DNA of 64,000 nucleotides from Candidatus Binatia bacterium (GTDB lineage: Bacteria > Desulfobacterota > Binatia > UBA12015), in assembly GCA_036563615.1 (NCBI GenBank), contig DATCMB010000006.1:442149-506148 (forward strand), given 5' to 3'. Below, piece after piece: positions 9,470 to 16,964 of this stretch (positions within the stretch are counted from its first letter, which is position 1; every line of letters starts with the position of its first letter). The notes under the pieces are model-generated. The model did no database searches and was not told where the DNA came from. It was given only the letters and a program-made list of their open reading frames with translations. The position numbers and the translations under genes were made by a program.

Positions 9470-10033
9470 TCAAGGCTCCTCGATCGGCTGCACGACGGCG
9501 TTGTCGCTGGAGTCGGGAAAGACCTTGCGGATCTTCGGATTCGGCTGTGTCGAAGGGGGCGGACCGTTGTAGGTCGGCACCGGGGTCACGAACAGCACCG
9601 TGATGTGCTTGACGCCCTCGGCGACGACGACCTCCCATCGCTTCGAGCCCATGGTGCGTCCGTTCACCCAGAAGTACTCGCATGGCTTCTGCGTGCCCGC
9701 GCTCGCCGCCTGCTGGAACGTCTCGCAGACGAGGCGCATGCCGGCGCGGAGCAGCTTTTCCGTCTTGATGCCCTTCCAGTAGTGGTTGGTGTCGTTTGGG
9801 TAGCCGAGCCAGTGCTCCTTGAAGTGCTTGCTCATGGCCGCCGGCATCTGCCCCGCGGATCCAGCCCCGTCGACCAGCGTTAAGATCGCATCCATGTCGC
9901 TGATCGACGTATCTTGCAGGATCTCGAGCGCACTCAGGAATTTCGAGTTGGTGTGCCACCCGGGCTTCTGGGATTGCTCCTCGAACTGAAGGAAGATCTT
10001 CGGCTTCTGGACGACGTCATTGGCGCCTGGCAT
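9470..10033 (-). CDS. Hypothetical protein between cyclase and kinase genes
   Basis: This 187-residue protein is not recognised. The start at 10033 is fixed by AAGGAGG five bases upstream. It lacks a signal peptide and membrane segments. It contains IFLQFEEQSQKPGW near the start, a middle part rich in Trp, Tyr and Lys (HYWKGIKTEKL), two Cys (RLVCETF and KPCEYFW) and a Pro/Asn-rich tail. Codon use is less GC-biased than its neighbours. The tail ends nine bases before the kinase start, so it is cotranscribed with the kinase. It could be a kinase substrate or regulator, but that rests only on position. Confidence 0.7.
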   Translation of the reverse strand: MPGANDVVQKPKIFLQFEEQSQKPGWHTNSKFLSALEILQDTSISDMDAILTLVDGAGSAGQMPAAMSKHFKEHWLGYPNDTNHYWKGIKTEKLLRAGMRLVCETFQQAASAGTQKPCEYFWVNGRTMGSKRWEVVVAEGVKHITVLFVTPVPTYNGPPPSTQPNPKIRKVFPDSSDNAVVQPIEEP

Positions 10034-10097
10034 GTCGACCTCCTTGTGCTGCCGTGCTCGACGCACGGGTCCTATGCTTGACGCGCCCGCGAGGGCG

Positions 10098-13000
10098 CTA
10101 CCAGACCACCTCCAGCAGCTCGAACGGCTGTGAGAGCCCCCGCAGCGGGAAGCGCCCGAGCGGGCGCATCGTGACGCCTGCGTCGCGGCACAGCTCGGCG
10201 ACGGCGGCGCTGACCAGGATCTGCCCCGGTCCCGCGAGCGCGCAGATGCGCGCGGCCGCGTTGACCACCACGCCGAAGAGATCCTGCGCGGCGGCGACGA
10301 CGTCGCCGGCGTTCATCCCGATCCGGACCTGCAGACCGGCGCGTGCGCCGGGCGAGTCCGGTCGCGCGAGCGCGTGCTGGATCTCGGTCGCGCAGCGCAC
10401 CGCGGCAGACGCCGACGAGAAGCTCGCCATGATGCCGTCGCCGGTGTGACGCACCTCGCTGCCGCCGGTGCGCGCGAGGCAGTCGCGGACCAGGTCGTCG
10501 TGCAGGCGCTGCAGGCCGTACGCGGGCAAGTCGCCGAGCCGATCGAAGAGCACGGTGGAGCCGCCGACGTCGGTGAACATCACGACCTGCGCCGGGACGC
10601 GGCGCGGCGCGCTCTGCGCGACCCGCACGAGCAGCAGCCCGCGCCGTCGCGCGATCTCGATGGCCTCGCGTCGCGTGCGCGCTCCGAGCCGCGTCAAGAT
10701 CTGCTCGACGCGCAGCGCGACCGTCGCCGGGCTCAGCACGAGCTCGTCGGCGATCTCGCCGTCCGTTCTTCCCGATGCGATGCGCACCAGCACGGCGACG
10801 TCGAGCGGGCCGAGGCCGGCGTGCGCCGCGGCCTCGAGCGCCGGCGTCGGCAAGCGCTCGGCGTCGACGCCGAGCTCGACCGCGAACCGAGAGGCGCGCT
10901 CGAACGACGGCGTCATGCCGAGCTCCGCGAACGCGCGCAGCGCGGGGAGCAGCAGCGCGCGCGCCCGCTCGGCGTCGTCCTCGCGCCCCGAGCGCGCGAG
11001 CAGCGCCGCGTAGTCGGCGCGGGTCTGCGCGAGCGCCGCGTGCGCGCCGCATTCCCGTGCGGTGCGCAGCGCCGTCTCGAACCACTGGCGCGCGTCCTGC
11101 GTGCGCCCGATCCGAGCCGCGGTGAGCCCGAGGACGCGCGGGACGAGCGCCACCCAGCCGAGGCTGAAGACCATCCCGCGCGCCGCCGCGTGCTCGAGGA
11201 TCGCGTGCACCTCGGGGACGAGCGCGGTCGTGCCGAGCTCGTCGCACGCCTCGCCGAGCGCGCAGTAGACGCCCATCGCATTCGCGTCGCTCGCGTCGTC
11301 GGGCTGCGGGGGCGGCAGGCTTTCGATGGTTTGACGCAGCGTCTCGCGCTCCGCGAGCGACGACTCCGAGGCCGCGCGGACCGCCAGGCGGTAGATGTAC
11401 GCGGCGATCTCGATCGACGGACCGGGCTCCTCGAACACGGCACCCGGCTGCGCGAGCGTCGCGAGCGCGTCCTCGGCCTCGAGGAAGGCGCCGCGCAGCG
11501 TGCGTGCGCGCGCGAGCGCGGGCAGGAACAGCGGCCCGGCCCACGGATAGCCCGAGCGCTGCACGAGCTGCATGGCGTGGCTCGCCTCGCTCTCGACGCG
11601 CTCGAAGTCGCCGCGCGCGAGCGCCGCACATGCAGACGCGGCGCGCGCGAGCGAGTGGTCGCCCCAGTCGTGCACCGAGCTCGTCAGCGCCTCGGCCTCG
11701 CTGCACGCCGCGTCGACCCGGTCGAGGCGTCCACTCCAGAGAACCGGCAGCGGCAGGCGCTGCACGAGGTGGCTCAGCAGCCAGGCGTCCGACGTGCGAC
11801 GGGCGGCGGCGATGCCGCTCTCGAGATGGCTCAGCGCGTCGCCGAGCCGCAACGACTGCATGCTGACGAGGCTCAGCGAGCGCTCCGCTTCCGCGCGCAG
11901 CCGCGCGTCGTCGAGCTCGTCGGCGATCCGCAGGGCGCGCGTCGCCATCTCCGCCGCGCGCTCGCTCCGCCGCGCGGTCCATTCCGCCTGCGCGATCTCG
12001 GCGAAGGCCGCGCTCGCGAGCGCGGGATCGTCGCTCGCCAAAGCGGACGCGGTCTGCTCGAGGGCGGCGGTGTCGATGTGCGTCCCGTACGGAACCGACG
12101 CGAGCGTGAACTGCGCGCGCGTCCAGCCGGCGAGCGAGGACACGACGCCGCGTGGATCTCCGCAGCGCTCGTAGAGCCGTCGCGCGCGGAGGAAGTTCTC
12201 GACGCAGGGTGCCGCGTCCTGATCGCGGTAGTGCGCTTCCGCCGCGCGGTAGTGCAGGCGGGCGAGCTCTGCTTCGGGGAAGTCCGGCAGCCGAGCCGCG
12301 GCGACGAGCGCCGCCTCGAAGAAGGTGGACGCGAGGTCCCACGAGGCGCACGCGAACGCGCGCTCGGCCGCGTCGCCGGCGCGGCGCACGACGCGCGCCG
12401 GATCCGCTTCTCGTCCGGCCGCGATCAGGTGGCGCGCGACGTCGAACGGATCCGGCTCGTGCCCGGTGTCGGTGCCCGCGTCGAGCGCGTCGGCGACGCG
12501 CAGATGGAGCCGTGCGCGCTCGCTCGCCGGCAGCTCGAGCTGCAGGGCCTGGCGGATGAGCGCGTGCTTGAAGCGGAAGCAACGGCCGTCACCGCGCAGC
12601 AGCCCCTCGCGCGTGCCCTCCGCGAGCGCGCTCGCGACGGCCGCCTCCGATACGTCGACGACCGCGCGCAGAAAGCTCGCCGACCAGCGGTCGCCGAGCA
12701 CGGCCGCGGCGGAGAGGATCTCTCGGCAGCCGGCGCCGAGCTGGCGCAGTCGCTCGGACACCGCCTGCTCGACGTCCTCGGGCAGACGAAGCGTCGTGTG
12801 GTCGTCGGCGATCGTCCAGTGGCCGGCGCTCTGGTGCAGCGTCCCGTCGTGCAGGAGCTGCGCGACGAGCGTCTTGATGAAGAGCGGGTTGCCGCGCGTC
12901 GCCGCCGCGATCCAGCCGACGAGACGATGCGACGGGCGCTCGACGCCGAGCTGGCAGAGCATCTCGCGCGCGGCGTGCTCCTCGAGGCCGCGCAGCTCGA

Positions 13001-13664
13001 GCCGTCCGCAGATCGGCTCGCGCAGGATGCGCGCGAGGATGCGGGCGAGGATGCGCGCGCTCGGCGCCGTCGCGTCGAGGTCGCGCGTCGAGGCGACGAC
13101 CAGCAGCCGGACGCCGCCCTCGAGCGCCGCGTCCGCAGCCGCGAAGACCAGGTGCGCGAGGAGCTGCAGCGAGCCCTCGTCCGCCCAGTGGAGATCGTCA
13201 AGCACAAGCGCGAGAGGCTCGGCGCGGGCGAGCCCGAGGATCGCCTGCGCCGCCGAGCGCAGCCAAACGGCCCGGTCGTTCGCTCCCGACTCGAGCGAGC
13301 GCTGCGTCTTGACGGCGGGCTGCGTCGCCGGGTCGCAGGGTCCGGCGGGTGAGGCGTCGTCGAGCGCGGGCACGCGCGACCCGAGCGCCTCCTTGAACAG
13401 CAGGTATGGCGCCGACACGTCGGCGTAGCCGCGCGCCGCGGCCCGCGTGAAGCCGCGCGCGACCGCGGCGTGCTGCAGCTCGCGCAGCAGCCGCGTCTTG
13501 CCGATCCCGGGCTCGCCGATCACCACCGTGACCTGCGGCTGCCCGTCGAGCGCGGCTTCCATGCAGCCGCGCAGCCAGCGCATCTCCTCCTCGCGGGCGA
13601 CGAGGACGTTCGAGCGCGCGCCTTCGTGCGCCCGCAGGGGGGAAAGGCTGCCGCTGGAGACCAT
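10098..13664 (-). CDS. STAND ATPase - TPR - LuxR-type HTH - class III nucleotide cyclase
   Basis: This large 1188-residue signalling protein begins with an AAA/STAND module: Walker A GEPGIGKTR (about residue 50) and Walker B LALVLDDLHWAD. A long helical region with TPR-like repeats follows (about 400-930). Next is a LuxR/GerE-type helix-turn-helix (GRTDGEIADELVLSPATVAL). The last 170 residues form a class III adenylate/guanylate cyclase with both metal Asp sites (MFTDVGGSTVLF and HTGDGIMASF) and the Asn/Arg pair in GVVVNAAARI. The base-recognising Lys seen in many relatives is Arg here (EVRHTGDG). The ATG at 13664 is preferred over an upstream GTG because GGGAG lies eight bases before it. It is the likely input of the downstream cNMP-binding kinase. 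Confidence 0.88.
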   Translation of the reverse strand: MVSSGSLSPLRAHEGARSNVLVAREEEMRWLRGCMEAALDGQPQVTVVIGEPGIGKTRLLRELQHAAVARGFTRAAARGYADVSAPYLLFKEALGSRVPALDDASPAGPCDPATQPAVKTQRSLESGANDRAVWLRSAAQAILGLARAEPLALVLDDLHWADEGSLQLLAHLVFAAADAALEGGVRLLVVASTRDLDATAPSARILARILARILREPICGRLELRGLEEHAAREMLCQLGVERPSHRLVGWIAAATRGNPLFIKTLVAQLLHDGTLHQSAGHWTIADDHTTLRLPEDVEQAVSERLRQLGAGCREILSAAAVLGDRWSASFLRAVVDVSEAAVASALAEGTREGLLRGDGRCFRFKHALIRQALQLELPASERARLHLRVADALDAGTDTGHEPDPFDVARHLIAAGREADPARVVRRAGDAAERAFACASWDLASTFFEAALVAAARLPDFPEAELARLHYRAAEAHYRDQDAAPCVENFLRARRLYERCGDPRGVVSSLAGWTRAQFTLASVPYGTHIDTAALEQTASALASDDPALASAAFAEIAQAEWTARRSERAAEMATRALRIADELDDARLRAEAERSLSLVSMQSLRLGDALSHLESGIAAARRTSDAWLLSHLVQRLPLPVLWSGRLDRVDAACSEAEALTSSVHDWGDHSLARAASACAALARGDFERVESEASHAMQLVQRSGYPWAGPLFLPALARARTLRGAFLEAEDALATLAQPGAVFEEPGPSIEIAAYIYRLAVRAASESSLAERETLRQTIESLPPPQPDDASDANAMGVYCALGEACDELGTTALVPEVHAILEHAAARGMVFSLGWVALVPRVLGLTAARIGRTQDARQWFETALRTARECGAHAALAQTRADYAALLARSGREDDAERARALLLPALRAFAELGMTPSFERASRFAVELGVDAERLPTPALEAAAHAGLGPLDVAVLVRIASGRTDGEIADELVLSPATVALRVEQILTRLGARTRREAIEIARRRGLLLVRVAQSAPRRVPAQVVMFTDVGGSTVLFDRLGDLPAYGLQRLHDDLVRDCLARTGGSEVRHTGDGIMASFSSASAAVRCATEIQHALARPDSPGARAGLQVRIGMNAGDVVAAAQDLFGVVVNAAARICALAGPGQILVSAAVAELCRDAGVTMRPLGRFPLRGLSQPFELLEVVW

Positions 13665-13680
13665 GATCGCCACTCCCGTC

Positions 13681-15393
13681 TCAGTGCGCCGCGGGGTAGG
13701 GGTCGGTGGTGAGGCAGCCGCTGCAGGAGAGGTCGGCGAGCGCCGCGAGCGCCGTCTTGCGCTCGGGAGTTTCGGTGAAGGTGCGCTGCGCGCCCGGCTT
13801 GAAGCAGGTGTCGATGTCGCTCGGGTCGGCGACGGTCAGCACGGCCTCCGTCAAGAACATCGACAGATCTGCCTGCTTGCCGAGCGGCGTGGTCGGGTCG
13901 ACGTGCGACGCGCGCGTGGCGGTCTCGCCGCTGTGGCAGCCGTTGCAGGTGCTGCGCGAGAACGCGAAGCGGTGGTCAGCGTCCAGGCTGCCGTCAGCGG
14001 GTCCCGACCAGAAGAACCCGAGCTCCCGGTGGCAGTCGCTCAAGCGCGGGAACATCGTGGCGCTCCAGCCGAGGAAGCGCGCGCCGTCGACCTTCTCCGG
14101 CGCGCAATGCGTTTCGTTCTGGATCGCGTCGGCGTTGGCGGTCACGTACGCGCCGAGCTCGCTCGTGCGGTTGAGCGTCTCGAGCGGCGTCTGCTCGAGC
14201 GGCTTGAGCACGAGGGCGCCGTTCTCGACGGCGAACGAGCGCATCTCCCACGGTTCGACCTTGCCGGTTCCCGTCGGGGCGAGATCGAGCTCGCTCGTGC
14301 GGATGCGCTTCAGCGTGCCGGGCTTCGTCGTCACCTTGCTCGTGAGGTCGGCGAGCGCGGCGTTGAACGCGGTCGCGTCGGTCGCCGGATCGAGCTCGGC
14401 GAGCTCGATCCACTGCCTCGCCAGGTCGCGCATCTCGATCGGCGGAAGACCGCTCTGGTCGTACTCGAAGATGACCGACATCCCGCGCGGGGAGAGCTTC
14501 TGCTCCTCCTCGGAAACCAGCCCGAAGACGAAGCGCAGCTCGCCGCCGCTCGATGGACAGGCGCGCTGGCGCAGCTCCAGATCGAGGCGATTGACGATCG
14601 CCAGGAGCCGGAACGGCGCCTTGTCGAGATCGAGCGTCTCACCGCCGCTCGCGGTGAGCCACGGCAGCGTGATCAGGGCGTTGACCTCGTCGCGCGCGGC
14701 GACGTCGGCCCCGTCCATCGGCTGCGCCTCCTCCCAGTGTCGCAGCCAGCTCAGCACCGCGGCCGGAGCCTCCGCTCCGAGCGCCTCCTTCATCAGCGTG
14801 GCGAAGGTCCATTCGCCGCCCGGCGTGCCGTTCGAGTTGGTGTGGGGATCGAACGTCCGCGTCGCGTCCTGCACGACGTTCAGGTGCCGGATCAGGATCG
14901 AGCGCTCGGGATCGATCGAGCTCGAATCGGTCGGCAGCGACTCGAGAAGGAGGAACTCCTTGCCGGCGATATCGGGCGCCTCACGGAGCATCGCCCTGCC
15001 GGTATAGACGCCGTCGCGCGGCTCCCTGTCGTGCTCGCGGCCGAGGTCGTTGAGCCGCGCCGTCTCGACGAGCTCGTCGCGGAACAGCTCGAGGCGCGAA
15101 GGATCCGGCTCACGGTAGAGCGGCCCATCCGGCAGCTGCACCTCGACGAGCACCTGACGTGGGTCGGGCGCGCCTTCGAGCGGCCGGATCCTGATCGTGG
15201 CGGCCTTGATCGAGCCGGGCTGCGCGGGCTCGTCGTCCGCCGTCGCGACTCGTGGCGCCGATCCGAGCTGGACGGCCGCGGTCAAGAATACGAGCGCCGC
15301 GCAGCGTCGGGCGCAGCACCGCGAATGCTTCGACCGGACGCCGTGGGCGCTCGTGCGAAAGCGTACCTGCGAGAATTGCTTGTCGCCGCCCAC
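13681..15393 (-). CDS. Secreted protein with a CxxCH haem-c motif
   Basis: This 570-residue protein has an N-terminal signal-like stretch (CAALVFLTAAVQLGSA) after a long basic leader. One CNGCH motif (about residue 480) could attach haem c in the periplasm, and CSGC stands near the C-terminus. The middle holds LLAIVNRLDL and ELRFVFGLV, a pattern I associate with uncharacterised large secreted proteins of myxobacteria-like organisms. The GTG start has GGAGG seven bases upstream. Its stop is only 16 bases before the cyclase gene, so it heads that operon. A redox or electron-transfer role is possible but unproven, because a single CxxCH can occur by chance. Confidence 0.7.
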   Translation of the reverse strand: MGGDKQFSQVRFRTSAHGVRSKHSRCCARRCAALVFLTAAVQLGSAPRVATADDEPAQPGSIKAATIRIRPLEGAPDPRQVLVEVQLPDGPLYREPDPSRLELFRDELVETARLNDLGREHDREPRDGVYTGRAMLREAPDIAGKEFLLLESLPTDSSSIDPERSILIRHLNVVQDATRTFDPHTNSNGTPGGEWTFATLMKEALGAEAPAAVLSWLRHWEEAQPMDGADVAARDEVNALITLPWLTASGGETLDLDKAPFRLLAIVNRLDLELRQRACPSSGGELRFVFGLVSEEEQKLSPRGMSVIFEYDQSGLPPIEMRDLARQWIELAELDPATDATAFNAALADLTSKVTTKPGTLKRIRTSELDLAPTGTGKVEPWEMRSFAVENGALVLKPLEQTPLETLNRTSELGAYVTANADAIQNETHCAPEKVDGARFLGWSATMFPRLSDCHRELGFFWSGPADGSLDADHRFAFSRSTCNGCHSGETATRASHVDPTTPLGKQADLSMFLTEAVLTVADPSDIDTCFKPGAQRTFTETPERKTALAALADLSCSGCLTTDPYPAAH

Positions 15394-15583
15394 GATCGAA
15401 CCTCCGGGACCGGCCGGGTGCGAAGCGCTTCTCGGCGACTGCCACGAAAGCGTGACGCAAGTAAAGAGTTTTCTTTGATCGCCGATTCGCGAAAAATGCT
15501 TTACGCGGGCGAGTTGGGATCGGAAGGGTGGGGCTCGAGAGCGCCGCCGGCGTCAAGAAAAGGTGGCGGCGCTCGCGGCATTG

Positions 15584-15616
15584 GCGAGCCCCGGACGTGC
15601 GGCGTCCGGGGCTCGC
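15584..15616 (-). terminator. Rho-independent terminator of msrB-msrA
   Basis: A perfect 14-bp GC-rich stem (15584-15597 with 15603-15616) has a five-base loop, beginning eight bases after the msrA stop. On the minus strand the hairpin is followed after about 20 bases by TTTTCTT. The gap 15394-15583 holds nothing else I recognise apart from an AT-richer patch around 15460-15500, probably the promoter area of the haem-motif gene. Confidence 0.75.
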
Positions 15617-15623
15617 GCGAGCG

Positions 15624-16142
15624 TCAAGCAGTCTGGGCGGCGGGGCGGCGCGGCAGGCGCCAGTGCGGCCGCGGGTAGTGGCAGGTGTAGCCGCCGGGGT
15701 TGCGCAGCAGGTAGTCCTGGTGCTCGGGCTCGGCCTCCCAGAAGGGACCGGCCTCCTGCACCTCGGTGACCACCGGACCGGGCCAGAGGCCCGACGCGTT
15801 CACGTCGGCGATCGTCTCCTCGGCGATCCGCCGCTGCTCGTCCGACAAGTAGAAGATGGCCGAGCGGTACGACGGGCCGATGTCGTTGCCCTGGCGGTTC
15901 TTGGTCGTCGGGTCGTGGATCTGGAAGAAGAACTCGAGCAGCTCGCGGTAGGAGAGCTGGTCGGGATCGAACACCACCTCGACCGCCTCGGCGTGCGTGC
16001 CGTGGTTCCAGTAGGTCGCGTTCGGCACGTCGCCGCCGGTGTAGCCGACGCGGGTCCGGATCACTCCGGGCAGCCTGCGGATCAGGTCCTGCATGCCCCA
16101 GAAGCACCCACCCGCGAGAATCGCCGTTTCCGTCTTCGCCAT
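15624..16142 (-). CDS. msrA: Peptide-methionine (S)-S-oxide reductase MsrA
   Basis: This 172-residue enzyme reduces the S-epimer of methionine sulfoxide in oxidised proteins. The catalytic motif GGCFWGMQ (Cys at residue 13) is intact, and [23 protein letters not shown], split over two conserved blocks, and FFQIHDPTT are family hallmarks. The ATG at 16142 has GGGAG eight bases upstream and lies two bases after the msrB stop. The two repair enzymes are therefore cotranscribed in the order msrB-msrA. No signal peptide is visible, so it acts in the cytoplasm. Confidence 0.95.
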   Translation of the reverse strand: MAKTETAILAGGCFWGMQDLIRRLPGVIRTRVGYTGGDVPNATYWNHGTHAEAVEVVFDPDQLSYRELLEFFFQIHDPTTKNRQGNDIGPSYRSAIFYLSDEQRRIAEETIADVNASGLWPGPVVTEVQEAGPFWEAEPEHQDYLLRNPGGYTCHYPRPHWRLPRRPAAQTA

Positions 16143-16144
16143 CG

Positions 16145-16642
16145 TCAGGTCTCCCTGTCGTCTCGCCACGGTTCGCCCTCCGGGGCGCCGCGGCCGAGCT
16201 TGTCGGGCAGCGGCTCGCCCTCGGGAACGAACTGCAGCGACACCGAGTTGATACAGTAGCGCAGCCCCGTCGGCGGTGGACCGTCGGGGAACACGTGCCC
16301 CTGGTGGCCGCCGCAGCGCGCGCAGAGCAGCTCCGTGCGGATCATGCCGTAGCTCGTGTCGCGCTCCTCGCGCAGGTGCTCCGGGTCGAAGGGCGCGGTG
16401 AAGCTCGGCCAGCCGGTGCCGCTGTCGAACTTCTGCCCGCCGCGGAAGAGCGGCAGGCCGCAGAGCCGGCAGGTGAACACCCCCGGACGCTTCTCGTGCA
16501 GCAGCGCGCCGCAGAACGGCGCCTCGGTGCCGTGTCGCAGCAGCACCTGCGCTTCGGTGGCGCTGAGGTCCGCCTCGAGGCTTCGACGCTGCTCGGGCGA
16601 GGGGGGCGAGAGATCGAATCCCGTGCGGGAACGTGTGGCCAT
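16145..16642 (-). CDS. msrB: Peptide-methionine (R)-S-oxide reductase MsrB
   Basis: This 165-residue enzyme reduces the R-epimer of methionine sulfoxide. Two CxxC pairs (CRLC and CARC) bind the structural zinc, GTGWPSF is the substrate-pocket motif, and RYCINSVSL contains the catalytic Cys. The ATG at 16642 is preceded by GAGGAG at seven bases; the longer frame adds ten residues without a site. It comes first in the msrB-msrA operon. Together the two enzymes repair both epimers of oxidised methionine. Confidence 0.95.
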   Translation of the reverse strand: MATRSRTGFDLSPPSPEQRRSLEADLSATEAQVLLRHGTEAPFCGALLHEKRPGVFTCRLCGLPLFRGGQKFDSGTGWPSFTAPFDPEHLREERDTSYGMIRTELLCARCGGHQGHVFPDGPPPTGLRYCINSVSLQFVPEGEPLPDKLGRGAPEGEPWRDDRET

Positions 16643-16964
16643 GTCGGTGCTCCTCGTCCGATGCTCGCGCACGGCGCGTCGCGGCGCCAGCGCGGCGACG
16701 CTCAGGTCGCGTGCTCGAACGTCGGACGAGCTTTCCGCGCGCGCGGGTCTCTTTCAATTCCACGCGGAATGTGGCGGATGCGCGGGCGAGGGCGCGACGG
16801 AGTCCTACGCTGCGGCCACGGCCCAACGAACGCGAGCGGCGACGCCCGCAGGGGCATCGCCGCTCTCTTGCCGGTGCAGCGTTCGGACGTCGCGCCGCAC
16901 GCCGCAGCTTGCGCAGCCCGGGGCCGCGTCCTCGTGCGAGCCCGGGCTGCGTGTCGCGTGGCGG
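16643..16964. terminator. Intergenic region with a strong inverted repeat at 16912-16951
   Basis: The 322-base gap contains no gene I can support. An 11-bp perfect inverted repeat (CGCAGCCCGGG, 16912-16922, with CCCGGGCTGCG, 16941-16951) lies just beyond the stop of the secreted protein at 16965 and probably ends its transcript. The part nearest msrB (about 16740-16780) is richer in A/T and should hold the msrB promoter, but no clear boxes stand out. Confidence 0.45.

Noticed and set aside
10077..10083. TTGACG as a plus-strand -35 box
   Set aside because: It would drive transcription into the 3' end of the cyclase gene; no -10 or gene follows. The same holds for 19311 and 54137.
10374..13352. 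Plus-strand open frame of 992 codons
   Set aside because: It is the antisense of the cyclase gene; the composition is extreme and no motif is seen.
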